In this document: piece by piece, positions 59,592 through 64,000 of the stretch
Numbering within the stretch: the stretch's first letter is position 1
Layout: the number at the start of each line of letters is the position of its first letter
Assembly: GCA_013398295.1 (NCBI GenBank)
Contig: VZSF01006597.1
Span: 1 to 64,000, forward strand
Length of the DNA: 64,000 nt
Direction of reading: 5' to 3'
Source: Chionis minor
Lineage: Eukaryota > Chordata > Aves > Charadriiformes > Chionididae
Position numbers and translations under genes: made by a program
Notes under the pieces: model-generated
Database searches by the model: none
Told to the model about the DNA's origin: nothing
The model's input: the letters and a program-made list of their open reading frames with translations, nothing else

Positions 59592-59613
59592 TTTTTTTTT
59601 TTTTTTTTTTTTT
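59592..59613. repeat. Poly-T tract (T22)
   Basis: The longest homopolymer in the window. It could be the complement of a poly-A tail of a retroposed transcript lying to the left on the minus strand, but no such body was recognised. Confidence 0.9.
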
Positions 59614-59629
59614 AGCAAAGCAAAAGAAG

Positions 59630-59691
59630 TTTGGGGGCAAAAGAAGTATTTATGTTAAATGTGTTGGGGTGAAAGAGATATTTATGTTAAA
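59630..59691. repeat. Imperfect 32-bp tandem duplication
   Basis: TTTGGGGGCAAAAGAAGTAT (from 59630) and TGTTGGGGTGAAAGAGATAT (from 59662) both continue with TTATGTTAAA. Several substitutions separate the copies. Confidence 0.75.
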
Positions 59692-61678
59692 AGATTGTAT
59701 TGAGGGAGGATTGAATGATCGAATGGGAATAAGCTGGACATGGGCATCTTCAGCTTGGGAAGGAGAATAATGTTTCTAAGCCTCAGAGACATTTTAGGGA
59801 ACCTTTCCAAAGAAAGGCATCAAACCTGTTTCGGTGTGCAACAGGTAAAGTTGAGGACAGGACTGCACAGGAGAGCTGCACCTCTGTAGGCAGAGGTGGA
59901 AAGTGCCTGGATGAGGGTGTGAGGTCCACTGATATCCTCAAGAGGGAATTGGAAGGGAGTGATCATTGCTGTTCTCAGTTTGTTACAGGCCACTCTGACT
60001 GTGTTGAACTATTCCTGTGTCTCAGGGTTCCTGCTGGGAGGAAGGAAACCTATCCTCCTTCATACGGAACTTGGCTTTGGATTTGATTTTTTCTTGGTGC
60101 TTTTTTCTCTCCCTTCCCTGTTAGCACTGGACTGGCCCAAGTAAAATTGGGCTGGAGGGGTGGGGCAAACACTCCACTTGTGCTTTTAGAAGGAGAAAGA
60201 AATATTTCAGTTGCCCATCTCAACCACACACCCAAAATTTATCCCGGAGTCAGACCTAAAGTCAAGGAGGAACTGGGTTGGGTCCTTCTATCTCTGTAAT
60301 GCAGAGGGTTGGTGACATCATTTGACATGGACCCATGACCTTGGCCACACACCTGCCATCTCCTGCCTTTTTGCAATGGCACATTGTCCTTGGAGACTTT
60401 TAAGTCATTTGCATTTCACGTCTCTCCTTGACTGTGAACCGGTTGGGACGCACATGGAGGGCGGTGGTTGAGCAAGGCTCTGAACAGGGCTTCTTGGGGG
60501 CTCTTTCAGACATGCAGCTAATGCCTGGGGAAAATGCATAAGGTGACCATGGTGGTCTGGTCTGGAGCTCCGCGCTCCAAATTAAGTGGTTCACAGGATT
60601 GATGTGTGGTGACTTATTTCCACCAGGACCTTTTCCTTCCGTAGTGACTTGGTAACCCAAAGGAAATTCCTAATGCAGGCATTGCCTAACTGGGAACACT
60701 GTGCTTGAGAATGGAAGGGATAAGTCATAGCTTTTCTTTCCCCTTTGATTTACTAGCAATTGAGAAGATGACAAATAAAACACAGTTTCAGACAGGAAAG
60801 TGCAGTGTGTAGCTGCGGAGGTCAGTACTGGAGCTGAAGCGTTTCCTTACATGCTGTCTGTGATACGATTCCAAGTTTCCAAGTCCTGGATCCAGCAGTG
60901 CACCCAGGCCAGATACTAACCGCAGTTCATTTGGAGGCCTGGGCTTGAACCGGTTGTCCCTGGGATGGATGAGCTGGAGACCATTCCAGTAGCTCCGGCT
61001 GGATGTATCTAGGACACTGAATACAGCCCAGCAAACAAGTCAAGACACAAGAAGGGGAGAGTGACCTGCCCTCCATGTATCTAAAGGATGAATGTGGTCA
61101 TCTAGACCAAACCGGGGCTACAGCATAGACAGGAAGGACTTGTAGAGGGAAAGGTTATCCCAGGGCTATCCCAGGGTCATCTAGGCAACAGTATGCCAAG
61201 GCAGGAACAGGGGAACCCTTCTTGTAAAGATGCCAGCACCATCCAAAGACAAGCAGGGTCTGTAGCAGGCCAACATCCCTTCCAGGTGCTTACGAAGAGG
61301 AGCTGCCCCTGCACAGCGTCATCCAAAGACAATTTCCATCCCCGACCTTGTCCCATGCCTGGATGCTGCTGGCTTTGGGAGCGTTTGGGCAGTTCAGTGG
61401 CCAGAGCGGCTGAGCGAATGGGGCCAAACCTCAGCTACGTTACGTGCCAGGGTGGGCAAAAGAGAGGAGCATGTCCCTTTTCCGTGTCTGACAGACTGAG
61501 GGAAGCAGGGGGTGCCTGGAGCAACCTTTGGGTTCCCTCCATTGCTGAGCCTATGCCCCCTAACATAAGAAGGATAACTTAATTGTTATTTTTTTTCTCA
61601 GTCAGAAGTTCTTCAGAAGTTCTGAGAATATGGAAGACATTTTACTACCCACCCCATTGAGGGGGAGAGATGACCCCG

Positions 61679-62211
61679 GACAGCTCTGGAGGCCCCAGCA
61701 TCAGAAGGACGTGGACCTGTTGGAGTGGGTCCAGAGGAGGCCACGAAGATGATGTGAGGGCTGGAGCAGCTCTGCTGTGAGGACAGGCTGGGAGAGCTGG
61801 GGTTGTCCAGCCTGGAGAAGAGAAGGCTCCAAGGAGACCTTATAGCTCCTTCCAGTCCCTAAAGGGGCTCCAGGAAAGGTGGGGAGGGACTCTGGATCAG
61901 GTGGGGATGGACTCTGGATCAGGGAGTGGAGACATAGGATGAGGGGTAACGGTTTTAAACTGTAAGAAGGTCGATTTAGATGAGATATTAGGAAGGAATT
62001 CTTCCCTGTGAGGATGGTGAGCCCCTGGCCCGGGTTGCCCAGAGAAGCTGTGGCTGCCCCATCCCTGGAGGTGTCCAAGGCCAGGTTGGACGGGGCTTGG
62101 AGCAACCTGGTCTCGTGGAAGGTGTCCCTGCCCATGGCAGGGGGGTGGAACGGGATGATCTTTAGGGTCCCTTCCAACTCTAAACGTCCCGTGTTTCTGT
62201 GATTCCATGAC
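61679..62211 (+). mobile_element. CR1 LINE 3' copy, plus strand
   Basis: From CAGCTCTGGAGGCCCCAGCA through the ORF2 tail and CAACCTGGTCTCGTGGAAGG to a decayed tail, GTTTCTGTGATTCCATGACT. About 533 bp and GC-rich. It contains a 22-bp tandem duplication at 61879-61922 (one mismatch). The frame is broken (for example GATGATGTGAGGG introduces a stop in the ATKM-RG region). Confidence 0.93.
61879..61922. repeat. 22-bp tandem duplication inside CR1
   Basis: GTGGGGAGGGACTCTGGATC and GTGGGGATGGACTCTGGATC, each followed by AG, lie in direct succession. Other copies have one unit, so the duplication occurred in or just before this copy. Confidence 0.85.
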
Positions 62212-62851
62212 TCTTCACCGCGGCGGTGGCCCCAGCACTCTTCCCCTTGCCCGCAGCAGCCAACACCTCACCCGACCCCTGAAGCGCTCCCGCACCCCGG
62301 GCCCTGCCATGGCCTCGCAGGGGTCCAGCCTGGGAGGCGACGAGGTCCCAGCCCCGCCACCGAGGGGCCGGGGGTCCTGTCACGGCGGGGAGGCTGAACG
62401 CCCCCCACCCCCGGCCACGCTGCCATGGCGGCCCTCGGCGCCTTTCCCGGAGCGCCATCTAGCGGCGGGCGGCGGGGCGGCCATGGCGGGCGGCGGAACC
62501 TCTGCCCTCTCCCCCCTCAGCCTCCCCCCGGCAGCCGCCCGCCACCCTGTGAGACCCCACGGCGGGGCCCGAAGGCAGATCCGAGCCGGCAGCTCGGGAA
62601 AAGCCTGCGGGGAATCGTGGGATCATAAAACGAAGAGGGAGAATGGGCCGGCCCGTGTTTGGGGCCCTGACCCGAGGGGACACAGGGGCGGACATGGCGG
62701 CTCTCTGCTACCACTGGCCTCCCAGGCGAGGGGCGGACATGGATGCCCTCCCCAGGTGCTGCCCTGAGGACGCTGTGGTGCTGAGCTCTGGCACAACGTC
62801 TTGCTCGTCCGCGGATAAAAACAGCACCAGAGACCGTCTGGTCGTGTCAAC
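62212..62851. promoter_or_regulatory. CpG island between two CR1 copies, candidate promoter
   Basis: About 600 bp of very GC-rich, CpG-dense sequence with several ATGGCGG motifs typical of YY1 sites (62433-62460, 62481-62490, 62694-62702) and a CTCF-like site. A 186-codon plus-strand frame (62207-62767) is Pro/Gly/Ala/Arg-rich, as expected from composition, and has no domain. A promoter or boundary element is the simplest reading. No exon with splice signals is claimed. Confidence 0.5.
62452..62466 (-). promoter_or_regulatory. CTCF-like binding motif
   Basis: On the minus strand CCGCTAGATGGCGC matches the CTCF core CCASYAGRKGGCRS at every position except the third (G for A). It sits in the centre of the CpG island, where CTCF sites are common. 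Confidence 0.4.
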
Positions 62852-63613
62852 ATCGTGGGGTTCCACAAGGCCAAGTGCAAGGTCCTGCACGTGGGTCGGG
62901 GCAATCCCACACACAAATCCAGGCTGGGAGGAGAATGGATGGAGAGCAGCCCTGAGGAGAGGGACTCGAGGGTGTTGGTGGATGAGAAGCTCAACAGGAG
63001 CCGGCACCGTGCGCTCACAGCCCAAAAAGCCACCCGTGCCCTGGGCTGCATCCCCACAGCGTGGGCAGCAGGGCCAGGGAGGGGATTCTGCCCCTCTGCT
63101 CCGCTCGGGAGAGACCCCACCTGGAATCCTGTGTCCAGCTCCAGGGATCCCAACATAAGAAGGACACGGACCTGTTGGAGCGGGGCCAGAGGAGGCCACG
63201 AAGATGCTGCGAGGGCTGGAGCCCCTCTGCTGTGAGGACAGGCTGGAAGAGCTGGGGGTGTCCAGCCTGGAGAAGAGAAGGCTCCGGGGAGACCTTATAG
63301 TACCTAAAGGGTCTACAGGAAAGATAGGAAGGGATGCCCAATCAGGGAGTGGAGCCGTAGGACGAGGGGTAATGGTTGTAAACTGAAAGAGCAGAGATTG
63401 AGATTAGCTATTAGGAAGAAATTCTTTCTTGTGAGGGTGGTGAGGCACTGGAACAGGTTGCCCAGGGAAGCTGTGGCTGCCCCATCCCTGGAAGTGTTTA
63501 AGGCCAGGCTGGATGTGGCCTTGGGCAACCTGGTCTAGTAGGAGGTGTCCCTGCCTAGGGCAGGGGGTTGGAACTAGATGATCTCCAAGATCCCCTGCCT
63601 GTGATTCTATGAT
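62852..63613 (+). mobile_element. CR1 LINE 3' copy, plus strand
   Basis: Starts near GTTCCACAAGGCCAAGTGCA (the KAKCKVLH region just after reverse transcriptase motif C) and runs about 762 bp to CAACCTGGTCTAGTAGGAGG and the tail GTGATTCTATGATC. Frames are broken: 62855-63235 reads AKCKVLHVGRGNP and then shifts. Same subgroup and orientation as 61679-62211. Confidence 0.95.
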
Positions 63614-64000
63614 CTGCAGCCATCCTGCAGGGAGCAGGTGAAGCGCCAGGGCCAGAAGGCCTGAAGAAGAGGCTGCTCTGGGGGCGTTGGTGACTGACCC
63701 TCAGAAATTTGGGGACAGGTGTACAACAAGCTCTGGAGGCAACAAGAAATCCTTCCTGCCCTTGGCCATGCATCAGCTATGCTGTCTGTTGCCAGCTGTG
63801 GGCTGGTGCTCAGGGCTGGGAGATCCCACCAGTGATTTCTCTGGGGTCCAGCACGCCAAGGTGTGCATGAGGTAACCTTCAAGGCTCCTTCCACTCTCCT
63901 AATGAGGACAACAGCTCAAACTGCATTAGTCAAGAGAGAGATTAATATTCTGAAATTGAAGGAGGTGTGCAATTACCTGGCCTGACCTTCACCCAAACAG
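63614..64000. other. Non-coding right edge
   Basis: 387 bases in which I recognise no repeat, exon or regulatory signal. Confidence 0.5.

Larger units (their letters stand above)
58121..61678. other. Non-coding interval
   Basis: Holds a T22 tract at 59592-59613, followed closely by an imperfect 32-bp tandem duplication (59630-59691). No transposon body or exon recognised. Open frames near 58700-59210 lack motifs. Confidence 0.5.

Noticed and set aside
62207..62767. 186-codon open frame in the CpG island
   Set aside because: Composition-driven Pro/Gly/Ala/Arg-rich translation. It starts within the CR1 tail and has no motif, so it is not called as a gene.
1..64000. CRISPR arrays, tRNA, rRNA, bacterial-type operons or phage modules
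   Set aside because: No regularly spaced repeats, no tRNA T-loop with matching arms, no tightly packed long frames. The sequence is plainly vertebrate nuclear DNA.

Overview
This window is vertebrate nuclear DNA, almost certainly from a bird. The evidence is the density and type of interspersed repeats. About twenty fragments of CR1 (chicken repeat 1) LINE retrotransposons are present, several ending in the diagnostic ATTCTATGATTCTATGA-type 3' octamer repeat. There is also one solo LTR of a kind common in avian genomes (probably an ERVL-class endogenous retrovirus). No bacterial-style gene organisation exists, and I could not identify a single host protein-coding exon, tRNA, rRNA or CRISPR array. 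Recognisable CR1 sequence covers roughly 7 kb (about 11%). The species cannot be fixed from sequence alone.

Layout. Positions 1-520 are the edge of a CpG-rich block that may be a promoter of a gene lying to the left. Positions 521-12585 are strikingly repeat-poor, with one 161-bp CR1 piece that stops at an unresolved base (n at 6580), plus a second CpG-rich patch at about 10390-10830. Positions 12586-15810 hold three CR1 copies in minus orientation around a conserved-looking AT-rich stretch. Positions 15810-23342 are again free of recognisable transposons and contain the clearest internal CpG island (about 21640-22135).

From 23343 to the end CR1 copies are frequent. A CR1 sits inside another CR1 at 29448-29780. 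A 1.2-kb copy at 32703-33888 keeps part of the reverse transcriptase and carries an internal 114-bp insertion flanked by a 24-bp duplication. Long 3' copies with open ORF2 remnants lie at 38062-38790 and 53297-54030. The solo LTR is at 50790-51374. At the right edge two same-subfamily CR1 copies (61679-62211 and 62852-63613) bracket a compact CpG island (62212-62830) with a good CTCF-like motif.

How it works together: the window reads as intergenic or intronic DNA, with a few candidate regulatory islands and unusually CpG-retaining, conserved-looking stretches set among dead transposons. The only recognisable coding sequence is decayed CR1 ORF2. I found no convincing new molecular system. The most informative oddities are the nested and tail-to-tail CR1 insertions, the CR1 with a flanked internal insertion, a 12-bp perfect hairpin, several short tandem duplications and the bracketed CpG island.
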